A DNA stretch of 64,000 nucleotides, taken from NCBI GenBank assembly GCA_964588305.1, contig CAZPOP010000013.1, positions 24,090 through 88,089 of the forward strand, read 5' to 3'. This DNA is from SM1-73 sp964588305 (GTDB lineage: Bacteria; Zixibacteria; MSB-5A5; SM1-73). Under the pieces are notes generated by a model. It made no database searches, was not told the origin of the DNA, and saw nothing but the letters and a program-made list of their open reading frames with translations. Both the position numbers and the translations under genes were made by a program. Below are positions 1 through 7,074 of this stretch, in pieces; the stretch's first letter is position 1; every line of letters starts with the position of its first letter.

Positions 1-11
1 AGTGGTTCACT

Positions 12-482
12 ATGAAAGAAAAGCTGTGGATCTTCATAGCTAAGTTTTTGTTGGTCTCCTTACCCTTATTCGTCCTGTGGTATTGGAAGGGACAGGATCT
101 TTACATAAGCATTCTGGATGATTCTCTTTATTTCTTCCTTCATGCTCTGCTCGGAGTGAGTGCGCCGTGCACTTTCCCTAAGGATATCTTCAACAATCTA
201 ATACCCTTTGTGGCGCTCATGGTCATCACCAGGGGAATGAAGCTGGCCAACAGGGCCTCAAGGTTAGGATGGGGTTTGTTAATCTTGGTCGGCTGGCATG
301 TCATATTATCAAAAACCATATATTTCCTCCATCCCGAGCCGGAAGTGATCTCGCAGTGGTATGAGAAATTCAGCGTGCCCCTTTATCTCTTTAGCGAAAC
401 CCTGCCTTTTTTGTTGTGGATACTTTTCGCCCGAAAACAGGTGGTCGATCTTTTTATGCCTCGAAAGGTAGTGGAGAAATAG
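12..482 (+). CDS. Small multi-pass membrane protein, function unknown
   Basis: The 156-residue product has about four hydrophobic segments (roughly residues 6-25, 33-48, 63-98 and 122-141) and a basic C-terminus, so it should be an inner-membrane protein. I do not recognise the family with certainty. The N-terminal pattern (a hydrophobic stretch, 'PLFVLWYW', then 'NLIPF') recalls small membrane companions of exosortases, but that is only a resemblance. The start codon overlaps a TGA in another frame at 13-15. A gene ending there just outside the window would therefore be translationally coupled to it, which cannot be tested here. No secretion or sorting genes are adjacent within the window. 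Confidence 0.6.
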   Translation: MKEKLWIFIAKFLLVSLPLFVLWYWKGQDLYISILDDSLYFFLHALLGVSAPCTFPKDIFNNLIPFVALMVITRGMKLANRASRLGWGLLILVGWHVILSKTIYFLHPEPEVISQWYEKFSVPLYLFSETLPFLLWILFARKQVVDLFMPRKVVEK

Positions 483-514
483 AATCTGCTGGATACGTAA
501 GAATTTCGAAGGAG

Positions 515-560
515 TTAATCCGTTCACGGTGAATCCGTTCAGGATGAATCCGTAAGGATT
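515..560. repeat. AATCCGTT-type intergenic iteron array
   Basis: Three near-identical units of the form 'TTAATCCGTTC', 'GTGAATCCGTTC' and 'ATGAATCCGTAA' follow the first gene. The same decamer-like unit recurs downstream of several other stop codons in the window (near 19070, 31021, 34795, 45375 and 58725). Confidence 0.5.
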
Positions 561-622
561 TTATGAACAAAAAGCTTGCGTCTTACGTCCGTCAATGGAA
601 TATATAAAACGGGAGAGACTAA

Positions 623-1285
623 ATGGAAAACGACTATTACGTAACTGAATCGAATCTGGAAGCCAAGGCGTCTTTGTGGAAAGGGGAAATCAAACCTTAT
701 AATTCGCACAGGATGAAGCCGGAATTCTCCACATCCTGCCTTTTGGTAATCGATATGCAGAATTTCTTTCTGGATCCCCAGAGCCCAACCTTCACTCCGG
801 GAGGTCTGGCCGTATTGCCCAACGTAACCAAGCTCATAAAGGCCTTCAGAAAGAAAAAACTTCCGGTGATCTACACCGCCCACATGCACAAAAGCAAGGA
901 AATGGACGGAGGAATCTTGGGCTGGTGGTGGGAAGGAATGGTCATTGAGAATACCAAAGATGCCGAAATCCACCCCAATATAGCCCCCCTGCCCCAGGAG
1001 AAGGTAATCTGCAAGCACAGGTACAGCGCCTTTTATAACACCGATTTGGAGATCACCCTAAGATGCCTAAATATCACCGACCTGATCATCACCGGGATAA
1101 TGACAAACCTGTGTTGTGAGTCGACGGCCAGAGACGCCTACTTCAGAGACCATCGAGTGTTCTTTCTGTTGGATGCCACGGGGACGGTGGATGAGGACCT
1201 GCATTTAGCCACACTGAAGAACTTAGCTTTTGGATTTGCTTATGTGACAACGACCGAGGACATTCTGCGAAAACTGTCAAAGTAG
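623..1285 (+). CDS. Isochorismatase-family cysteine hydrolase
   Basis: This 220-residue protein has the isochorismatase/nicotinamidase fold signature and is close to the usual family length. The catalytic triad is visible: Asp44 in 'VIDMQ', Lys131 in 'VICKHRYSAF', and Cys164 in the 'TNLCCESTARDA' nucleophile elbow, which is preceded by the usual cis-peptide region 'GIM'. Family members hydrolyse amides, isochorismate, nicotinamide or ureido acids through a Cys thioester. The substrate cannot be read from sequence, although the Trp-rich 'GWWW' near residue 100 occurs in uncharacterised members. It is probably cytoplasmic, with no signal peptide. The ATG at 623 is preceded by 'GGGAGAG' at a suitable distance. 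No pathway partner is adjacent. Confidence 0.88.
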   Translation: MENDYYVTESNLEAKASLWKGEIKPYNSHRMKPEFSTSCLLVIDMQNFFLDPQSPTFTPGGLAVLPNVTKLIKAFRKKKLPVIYTAHMHKSKEMDGGILGWWWEGMVIENTKDAEIHPNIAPLPQEKVICKHRYSAFYNTDLEITLRCLNITDLIITGIMTNLCCESTARDAYFRDHRVFFLLDATGTVDEDLHLATLKNLAFGFAYVTTTEDILRKLSK

Positions 1286-1358
1286 GTGCACAGCCCATGC
1301 TCCTGGGCTACTCTTACTTGCCCCCCTTTCCCTTTCTCTAGAATAGAGGGGCGAATCT

Positions 1359-1410
1359 GTAGCGGTCGCATTTATGCGACCTGTTTGTGTTCGATGAATC
1401 GAACCGCTAC
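1359..1410. repeat. Nested double-hairpin repeat element
   Basis: An 8-bp outer stem (GTAGCGGT / ACCGCTAC) encloses two palindromic hairpins, GGTCGCATTTATGCGACC (1363-1380) and GTTCGATGAATCGAAC (1389-1404). The inner stems share their outermost bases with the outer stem, so two alternative folds compete. The same architecture with different sequence occurs at 36171-36252, 39854-39984 and 45099-45160. Confidence 0.75.
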
Positions 1411-1570
1411 CTAATGATGTCAGGAGCCCTGTGTTCCCCCCTCCATTCAGTTGTAAGTTGAGCCGTCGATAGGCTGCCCGACAAGAACAAGTTGCCTAAT
1501 TCTCGTCGTACCATGAAAACCAATTATCTAAATTGAAGATAATCACTCCGGAAAGCAGCCTAAAAACATC

Positions 1571-1598
1571 TTGACAGAATCGAGAAAATGATTATTAT
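1571..1598 (+). promoter_or_regulatory. Predicted sigma-70 promoter of the DUF2188 gene
   Basis: A perfect TTGACA (1571-1576) is followed after 16 bases by TATTAT (1593-1598). The next start codon on this strand is at 1715. The same TTGACA-16-TATTAT layout is found before the kinase remnant at 4297-4324. Confidence 0.5.
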
Positions 1599-1714
1599 TT
1601 GCCGTAGGGAAAAAACCGATTCTTGTTCTATGAGGAGCTACTTCGAACAGATGTGTCATGTTATGACCTGTACAATGCAAAAAAGTCTTAAGCAGAAGGG
1701 AAAGGAGAAACCAA

Positions 1715-1963
1715 ATGAGCAAAGGTAGAGACCGAACCGTATCGCATCGCCCCAACGGCACTTGGGCAAACAAACGCAATGATGCTGATAGAGCATCTAG
1801 CTTACATGCGACACAGAAACAAGCAGAACAAGCAGCGAGAAACATGCTCACGAATCAAGGCGGTGGAGAACTTATGACAAAGGGGCTTGACGGAAAGATT
1901 CGGAGCAAGGACACTATTGCACCCGGCAAAGACCCCAATCCGCCAAAGGATACGGAACACTGA
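1715..1963 (+). CDS. DUF2188 domain protein
   Basis: The 82-residue product fits the DUF2188 pattern. It has a basic N-terminal strand ('RTVSHRPNGTWANKR'), a helix with 'ATQKQAEQAARNML', then 'GGELMTKGLDGKIRSKDTI' and a Pro-rich tail. The family has no established function; it is a small cytoplasmic protein often found in accessory DNA. 'AAAGGAGAAACCAA' upstream supplies a Shine-Dalgarno sequence. It precedes a zinc-ribbon peptide and a Pycsar cassette on the same strand, so it may belong to the same accessory island, but no functional link is shown. Confidence 0.75.
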   Translation: MSKGRDRTVSHRPNGTWANKRNDADRASSLHATQKQAEQAARNMLTNQGGGELMTKGLDGKIRSKDTIAPGKDPNPPKDTEH

Positions 1964-2087
1964 AGGATGCGGAACACTGAAAGATATATTTCGATTGATT
2001 CTTTGGCTTTATTGTTGTGTCAGTAGCTGCTGTTGATAGATGTATCACGTTTAGAACCTGGTAGAATACTGAAAAAAGGAGTTAAAA

Positions 2088-2264
2088 ATGGGAGGTTGGC
2101 TTGATATTCATTGTCCTGGTTGCAAACAAACAAAAGCTATTGCACCTGGTGGCACTTATAAAATTTGCGAGAAGTGCGCTACCCCACATTGTGTTTTTGA
2201 ATCTGGAACTTGCAAAGTGCCTGGCTGTAATGGTTGGCTGAAAGAAGTTCAGAATCCAACTTAA
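2088..2264 (+). CDS. 58-residue zinc-ribbon peptide
   Basis: A short ORF starting at an ATG with 'AAAAAAGGAG' six bases upstream encodes 58 residues. There are seven cysteines in the layout C9-P-G-C12, C27-E-K-C30, C35, C42 and C47-N. The paired CxxC motifs suggest one zinc ribbon (C9/C12 with C27/C30) and a possible second site formed by H34, C35, C42 and C47. No larger domain is present and no family is recognised. It lies between the DUF2188 gene and the Pycsar effector, on the same strand. It could be a regulator or a phage-derived peptide. The good ribosome binding site and clustered cysteines argue that it is translated. Confidence 0.6.
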   Translation: MGGWLDIHCPGCKQTKAIAPGGTYKICEKCATPHCVFESGTCKVPGCNGWLKEVQNPT

Positions 2265-2269
2265 TCACT

Positions 2270-2359
2270 TTCTTGTTCTGTCAGGAGCTACTCCGGGCAG
2301 TGGGTGAGGCACCCTGAGCACCTGACACCGAGATGAGTCAGGAGTACGGGGCCTCTGAC
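2270..2359. repeat. Hairpin repeat upstream of the Pycsar cassette
   Basis: The stretch starts with 'TTCTTGTTCTGTCAGGAGC', a diverged second copy of the repeat at 1620-1672. It contains GTCAGG/CCTGAC arms around a GGGTGAGGCACCC hairpin, and ends with 'GTCAGGAG..CCTCTGAC' (2337-2359). A related GAGCTACTC...GTGGGGAGGGCACCC block is at 4784-4845. Confidence 0.5.
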
Positions 2360-2397
2360 CTACAAGCTACTATCAAGCATTCCGAGGCAACAGGAAT

Positions 2398-3333
2398 ATG
2401 GCTAACGACAAAGAAACTCCAACCATGGCGATCAGATTTAGAGGTGGATCTGGTCGTCGTAAGCTGAAGGATGCACTCCTTCGCCAGCCGTTGATAGCTG
2501 GGGATTCTTCCCTAGCGAAAAGACTCGGTGACCTCGTCAAAGTTGTTGTGCTCAAATCGGGAGAAGTGCTAACATCACAAGGCGGCACGGATAACGATGT
2601 TTACTTCATTCTTATGGGCTCGGTTTCAATACAAGCAAACGGACGGGAGATTGCCGTTCGATATGCTGGTGAACATGTTGGTGAGATGGCTCTCGTCGAC
2701 TCAACTGCGCTAAGAAGTGCAAGTGTTGTTGCTAGGGAAGGTTGCACCGCAGCAAGACTCCAGGAACCCCAGTTCAGCAAACTTACCTCAGAGTATCCAG
2801 ATTTATGGCGTGCGATCTCTGTCTCGCTGGTTCAGCGCCTTAGAGAACGAAACAAATTCCACCCGGCACCGAGGACTCAGCCTGTCATCTTCATCGGGTC
2901 ATCGAGCGAGGGAGCCAGGATTGCAGAGTGTATCCGACGTTACTTGCTTCGATTTCCAGTCATAACGAGGTTGTGGTGTAAAGATGTCTTTAAGCCATCC
3001 GAGACAACAATCGAAGACCTCATGAAGTTGACGGCTGAAAGTGACTTCGCTGTTATAATTCTCACGCCTGACGACATCACCCTGAGCAGGCGCAAGAAGA
3101 AAGCATCCCCTCGGGACAATGCAATTTTCGAACTCGGTCTGTTCATGGGAGCCCTTGCCCGACACCGAACATACATCGTGACTCCTCGGGGGGTAGACAT
3201 CAAGATTCCAACAGACCTTATGGGAGTGACTTGCCTGCAATATAGACACCGAGGACCGGGGACTCTCTCCCTTCGCCTTGGACCAGTGAAGACCCAGTTA
3301 CGGGTTTTGGTTGAAAAGCACGGCCCACGCTAA
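2398..3333 (+). CDS. pycTIR: Pycsar effector: cyclic-nucleotide-binding domain fused to TIR-like NADase
   Basis: The 311-residue protein has two domains. Residues about 45-150 form a CRP-type cyclic-nucleotide-binding domain, including the phosphate-binding cassette G95-E-M-A-L ... R106-S-A-S-V. Residues about 162-285 match the TIR-like predicted nucleotide-binding family (CAP12/PF10137 type): 'VIFIGSSSEG' opens the fold, 'SDFAVIILTPDD' follows, and 'NAIFELGLFMG' carries the presumptive catalytic Glu245. In Pycsar systems such a protein senses cCMP or cUMP and then degrades NAD+, causing abortive infection. It is followed with almost no gap by a class III cyclase, which fits that role. The ATG at 2398 lacks a strong Shine-Dalgarno sequence. 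CNB-TIR proteins could answer another cyclic nucleotide, so the ligand is inferred from context. Confidence 0.85.
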   Translation: MANDKETPTMAIRFRGGSGRRKLKDALLRQPLIAGDSSLAKRLGDLVKVVVLKSGEVLTSQGGTDNDVYFILMGSVSIQANGREIAVRYAGEHVGEMALVDSTALRSASVVAREGCTAARLQEPQFSKLTSEYPDLWRAISVSLVQRLRERNKFHPAPRTQPVIFIGSSSEGARIAECIRRYLLRFPVITRLWCKDVFKPSETTIEDLMKLTAESDFAVIILTPDDITLSRRKKKASPRDNAIFELGLFMGALARHRTYIVTPRGVDIKIPTDLMGVTCLQYRHRGPGTLSLRLGPVKTQLRVLVEKHGPR

Positions 3334-3349
3334 AAGGAGCATGGTTCTC

Positions 3350-4042
3350 ATGATGCACAAGAATATTCTGCAAGAAATCCAAGCCATCTTTAAAGCCAAA
3401 TGGACGACGAGGGATGGTCAAAAGGTCCCTGACACAGACGACATCGCTTTGGCCAATGATGGCGTCAAGCTGGAAGGTACGGTTTTGTATGCTGATATGG
3501 CTGACTCAACGCTGTTGGTCAACGGTTATAAGGATTGGTTCGCCGCGGAGGTATACAAAACCTATCTGATTGGAGCGTGTCGCGCTATCCGGGCGCGGGG
3601 AGGGGAAATCACTGCTTTCGACGGTGATAGAGTAATGGCTGTCTTCATCGGTGACTCCAAAAACACCTCCGCGGTTAAGGCTGCCCTCACCATTAACTAC
3701 GTCGTTAGGGAAACAAACAGGTTGTTGAAGCAGGAGTACCCAAATTCTACATACCAACTGAGGCAAACTGTTGGTGTCGACACCAGTAACTTGTTCATTG
3801 TCCGAACCGGAATACGGAACGCAAACGATCTCGTCTGGATAGGCCGGGCCGCAAACCACGCAGCCAAGCTCTGCTCGCTAAGTGATGCTAGATATCCTAC
3901 CTATATCACCGAAGCCGTTTATAATAAACTCTCCCAAGAAGCGAAATACGGGGGCGAACCTCGCACGAATATGTGGGAGAAAAGAATATGGACGGAGCTG
4001 GGCGTACCAGTCTACCGCTCAAATTGGTACTGGAAGATCTAA
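3350..4042 (+). CDS. pycC: Class III nucleotidyl cyclase, predicted Pycsar cytidylate/uridylate cyclase
   Basis: A stand-alone cyclase catalytic domain of 230 residues. The two metal-binding aspartates are visible in 'LYADMADST' (D49) and 'FDGDRVMAVF' (D93). The C-terminal catalytic segment 'WIGRAANHAAKL' aligns with the GxxVNxAARL motif of class III cyclases; it keeps N169 but has Lys where Arg is usual. There is no sensor or membrane domain, as in Pycsar cyclases. On phage infection such enzymes make cCMP from CTP or cUMP from UTP. The start at 3350 was chosen because AAAGGAG (3333-3339) lies about 10 bases upstream; in-frame ATGs at 3311, 3341 and 3353 are less well placed. The Shine-Dalgarno overlaps the effector's stop codon, so the two genes form one operon. 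Base specificity cannot be read by eye. Confidence 0.85.
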   Translation: MMHKNILQEIQAIFKAKWTTRDGQKVPDTDDIALANDGVKLEGTVLYADMADSTLLVNGYKDWFAAEVYKTYLIGACRAIRARGGEITAFDGDRVMAVFIGDSKNTSAVKAALTINYVVRETNRLLKQEYPNSTYQLRQTVGVDTSNLFIVRTGIRNANDLVWIGRAANHAAKLCSLSDARYPTYITEAVYNKLSQEAKYGGEPRTNMWEKRIWTELGVPVYRSNWYWKI

Positions 4043-4093
4043 ATACGTTTCTCGTGTCGGTAACGGGCACCTCGTCCGTTACCAGTTCGTAGC

Positions 4094-4114
4094 TCAGGAG
4101 CCCCGTGCTCCTGA
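4094..4114. repeat. TCAGGAGC hairpin downstream of pycC
   Basis: A perfect 8-bp stem (TCAGGAGC / GCTCCTGA) with a 5-base loop lies 50 bases after the cyclase stop. It is related to the 'GTCAGGAG' hairpin at 2337-2359, so similar elements flank the cassette. There is no T-run, so it does not look like a classic intrinsic terminator. Confidence 0.6.
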
Positions 4115-4296
4115 CACAACATTCTAACCTCTCACCCCTCTGTCCTTGACACACCTGCAATTCTGTGAGATTCAACCAATAGGCAACCCCAGCCGAACCG
4201 TCGATGCACGTCATAGGATGCCTATACACCTTCCGTTTTCGTCTGTGAAGGAAGTATCTTAGACTTCAATATCCTCTATTTCATCCTTTATTTTTC

Positions 4297-4324
4297 TTGA
4301 CAAAAAAGGTCTTAGTATTATTAT
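4297..4324 (+). promoter_or_regulatory. Predicted sigma-70 promoter before the kinase remnant
   Basis: TTGACA (4297-4302) is followed after 16 bases by TATTAT (4319-4324) within an AT-rich stretch, about 45 bases before the start codon at 4371. Confidence 0.55.
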
Positions 4325-4370
4325 AAATATATAAACGCAAGGCTAAAGGGGTTTTCCTATTGATCGAGAA

Positions 4371-4850
4371 ATGATCGGCAAAGTCTTCTCTCATTACAGG
4401 ATTCTGGAAAAGACGGGTGAAGGAGGGATGGGCGTCGTCTACAAGGCAGAGGACACCCGGCTCAAAAGGATCGTCGCGTTAAAATTCCTGCATGAGCAAT
4501 TCGCCGCAGACAGCACGGCCAAAGAGCGTTTTTTTCGTGAGGCCAGGTCAGCTTCGGCCCTAAATCATCAGAACATCATCACGATTCATGAGATAGACGA
4601 GTTTGAAGGTAAGCACTTCATCTCTATGGAGTTCGTCGAGGGCAACTGTGTAAAGGATCTTATAGGTCAGAAAGCCCTTTCGGTAAAGAAAGCGCTGGAC
4701 ATAGCAATCCAAGTAGCAGAGGCGCTCAAAGCCGCGCACCACAAAAGAGACAAAAAAGATTCTCAACCACCCTTCGGGATGGTTGAGCTACTCGCTATTC
4801 ACTTATCACGTGGGGAGGGCACCCGACCTACGAGGCTTCCCATCTTTTGA
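4371..4850 (+). pseudogene. Truncated Ser/Thr protein kinase (Hanks-type N-lobe only)
   Basis: Residues 1 to about 125 are a normal start of a PknB-like kinase. They show the glycine-rich loop 'GEGGMGVVYKAED', the ATP-anchoring Lys in 'VALKFLHEQF', the alpha-C Glu in 'FFREARSASALNHQNI', and the hinge region 'HFISMEFVEG'. The frame then reaches 'AEALKAAHHKRD' where the catalytic loop HRDxKPxN should begin, and continues into unrelated, low-complexity sequence before stopping. No C-lobe, activation loop or periplasmic sensor follows. The break coincides with a hairpin repeat (4761 onward), so insertion or recombination probably removed the rest. The product would bind ATP at best and not phosphorylate. 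An apparent promoter is still present. Confidence 0.75.
4761..4845. repeat. Hairpin repeat at the kinase truncation point
   Basis: CTCAACCA (4762-4769) pairs with TGGTTGAG (4780-4787) around a UUCG tetraloop with two further pairs. The downstream part, 'GAGCTACTC ... GTGGGGAGGGCACCC', resembles 2286-2326. The repeat forms the last third of the broken kinase frame. Confidence 0.55.
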
Positions 4851-4860
4851 GCACCAAGTT

Positions 4861-5937
4861 TTAATACTTCTCGAACTGTTTCCCCCACCTGGTCTCCGAC
4901 CACTTCTTGAAAACCCTCTTCCCCTTAAGAGGCCACCAAAACCAGTCATGATAGAAGGCTGAACCGAAGACAAAGACGTAGACTAAAGGAGTACGGAAGA
5001 AAAGCTTCTGAAGGAATCTCAAAGGAGAAAACCAGAGCAGATCCCCTACCCGGCTGGCAAGATTGTCACCTACTGAAAACCCGAAATTCACGCCAGAGAT
5101 ATCCTCTCCGACGATTTCGATCTCGTCCATCCTGCCTTTGCCCAAACCCCGCTCGTGAGCTAACCGGATATATTTTATGCTCATGGGATCGAAGCCCATC
5201 ATTTTTGCCCCCACCGCATCTATGGCTACGCAATCCCCGGAGGCTAAGATATAATCCTTTATCTCCGGCTTCATGGTGCGTGGACCGGGCCCGTTGCCCG
5301 CAGTGGTTCCATCCATCACTGCAAATATGCCGGAGTGTATCTCCTTTTGTATGGTGAGAAGATCGACCAAAGTCTCATGAATCCAGGTATGGGTATAATG
5401 CCTTTTGGTGTTCAAAAGTCCGCCAAAAGCATTCTTCATCGCTCCCGTGGTGGTGGTATAGATGTGACATTTCAAAGTGGGCAAGTGCACGATATTCTTA
5501 TCAAAGAAGAATTCCGGAAGGAATATCCCTTCCTTGTAGATTTCGTGTAAGGCCGAAATCTTTCCTTTGGGCTCATATCTCACCCATTTGAAATCCTTGG
5601 CGAAATTGAAGTGAACGTCAATCCCATGTTTTTCGAAAATCGGAGCATATTTATTTAACTTATCTCCCTTGAACGGATCGGTCACCACGGTGTTGTTTTC
5701 TACCGCCACCAGTTGAGAGAATCCCAGGTCCTTAAGTCCCAAAATAGTCCCCTCTAACTGCCAGGGCGTGGAGTTTGCCCCGGGAAAGGGATAATGCCAG
5801 GAAATGTTATCCTTCAGAATGGTGACTTTATCCTTGGATAAAAACTTCTCTACCTCGGCCAGCTTCAGAAGCTTTTTGTAATCCTCTAAAACCGTCTCCG
5901 GGAACGTCTTTATGACTGCGACTTTCGCTTTTGACAC
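4861..5937 (-). CDS. DUF362 domain protein
   Basis: The 358-residue product matches the DUF362 family. It has an N-terminal 'KVAVIKTFPETVLEDYKKLL', 'VTILKDNISWHYPFPGANS', a central 'NIVHLPTLKCHIYTTTTGAMKNAFGGL', and 'FAVMDGTTAGNGPGPRTMKP ... ILASGDCVAIDAVGAKMMGFDP'. DUF362 proteins are often fused to or encoded near ferredoxins; no iron-sulfur motif is visible here. The C-terminal 60 residues are hydrophobic and aromatic ('VYVFVFGSAFYHDWFWWP') and may contact the membrane. The start is a GTG at 5937, supported by GGGGGAG five bases upstream. No biochemical role is established. The gene is upstream-adjacent to nothing on its strand except the UbiA-family gene about 100 bases away. Confidence 0.85.
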   Translation of the reverse strand: MSKAKVAVIKTFPETVLEDYKKLLKLAEVEKFLSKDKVTILKDNISWHYPFPGANSTPWQLEGTILGLKDLGFSQLVAVENNTVVTDPFKGDKLNKYAPIFEKHGIDVHFNFAKDFKWVRYEPKGKISALHEIYKEGIFLPEFFFDKNIVHLPTLKCHIYTTTTGAMKNAFGGLLNTKRHYTHTWIHETLVDLLTIQKEIHSGIFAVMDGTTAGNGPGPRTMKPEIKDYILASGDCVAIDAVGAKMMGFDPMSIKYIRLAHERGLGKGRMDEIEIVGEDISGVNFGFSVGDNLASRVGDLLWFSPLRFLQKLFFRTPLVYVFVFGSAFYHDWFWWPLKGKRVFKKWSETRWGKQFEKY

Positions 5938-6038
5938 AGAATCTCCCCCAAAAGATCATTCCGTTGGCGATAGCGTTACCACACGCCTCATTGCCTCTCC
6001 TTTGACGACCTTCGGATGAATCCGACCTCTACATTCTT

Positions 6039-6908
6039 TTAGAATACATATATGATCAACATCACTGCCAGAAACCAGAGCAGAATATTGACAAAAAGCG
6101 GTACGTCATTTAGAAGCATCTTGGTGGGGCTTCCCCCACCTTCTTTCTGATGAATCAGATACAGATATCGAAACACTCCATATAATACGAAGGGAATGGT
6201 CAAATCCATGTATTTCGTTCCCAGCTTTATCTCCACCTCAGAGGACAAGGTATAGAAGGCATATGCCACCACGGTAGAGGCGGTCACCACCGAGATCATC
6301 TGATCCAAAAAGTAGGGGCTATATTCGGTCAGGATTTTTCTGTGGCCCGCGGCTTCGGCATCCAGAAGCAAAAGCTCGTGTCTTCTCTTCCCGAATCCCA
6401 AAAACAGAGCCAGAAGGATGCTACACACCACCAGCCAAGCAGAGATATCTACCCCGATCACCACCGCTCCGGCCACGGCCCGGATCACAAAGCCGAAGGC
6501 AACGCACATCACGTCGATAATCACCACGTTCTTCAGATACTTGCTGTAAACTAAGTTCAAGGCGAAATATGACAAAGCCATCAGTGCGAAGGTTCGACTC
6601 AAAACGGCCGAAAGACCGAGGGATATCAAAGCTAGGAAAATGAAAAGGAAGATGGCTGTCGATATTCTCATGTCTCCTTTGGCGATGGGACGATTGGATT
6701 TCAGCGGGTGTTTTCTGTCTTTTTCCACGTCGATAACGTCATTGATCACATAAACGCTGGAGGACAGAAGACAGAAAAGCCCAAAGGCAGCTAAGCTTTT
6801 CAGAAGGAGACTCAAGTTGTAGAAATTCTGAGAGAAGATCAAACCCGCAAAAAGCAAAAGATTCTTGACCCACTGCTGCGGTCTTAAGGTAACTAAAACT
6901 TTATTCAT
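6039..6908 (-). CDS. UbiA-family prenyltransferase, decaprenyl-phosphate phosphoribosyltransferase-like
   Basis: This 289-residue integral membrane protein has about eight hydrophobic segments. The first aspartate-rich motif is N56-D-V-I-D60-V-E-K-D64-R followed by 'HPLKSNRPIAKG', typical of the UbiA superfamily. The opening 'LRPQQWVKNLLLFAGLIFS' and 'FLGFGKRRHELLLL' most resemble the branch that transfers phosphoribose to polyprenyl phosphate (Rv3806c-like), used to make sugar donors for envelope polysaccharides. Other UbiA members prenylate quinones or haem, so the substrate is inferred only from these motifs. It lies between the DUF362 gene and the diguanylate cyclase gene on the same strand. 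Confidence 0.82.
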   Translation of the reverse strand: MNKVLVTLRPQQWVKNLLLFAGLIFSQNFYNLSLLLKSLAAFGLFCLLSSSVYVINDVIDVEKDRKHPLKSNRPIAKGDMRISTAIFLFIFLALISLGLSAVLSRTFALMALSYFALNLVYSKYLKNVVIIDVMCVAFGFVIRAVAGAVVIGVDISAWLVVCSILLALFLGFGKRRHELLLLDAEAAGHRKILTEYSPYFLDQMISVVTASTVVAYAFYTLSSEVEIKLGTKYMDLTIPFVLYGVFRYLYLIHQKEGGGSPTKMLLNDVPLFVNILLWFLAVMLIIYVF

Positions 6909-7074
6909 CCGTATCTCGATATCCGACCAGTGTTTTGATCCCAGGAATTATGTCAATAGAGAATTTAAGCAGAGAGGTCCAAAATGGCAATGAAAAACTG
7001 AAAGACAATCGTGAGGATTCCCATAAAGCACAGTCTCTTCTGAAAGGGAATGATTCCGGCCCCACCGGGAGTTC

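Larger units (their letters stand above)
1286..1714. other. Intergenic region with hairpin repeats and a promoter
   Basis: No credible gene is seen in these 429 bases. The stretch contains a nested-hairpin element (1359-1410), a degenerate 'GTCAGGAGCCC' hairpin arm (about 1419-1436), the promoter of the DUF2188 gene (1571-1598), and a first copy of a 'TTCTTGTTCT..GAGGAGCTACT' repeat (1620-1672). Confidence 0.6.
4043..4370. other. Intergenic region after the Pycsar cassette
   Basis: No gene is seen in these 328 bases. A hairpin lies at 4094-4114 and the promoter of the kinase remnant at 4297-4324. The rest becomes AT-rich toward 4340. Confidence 0.6.
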
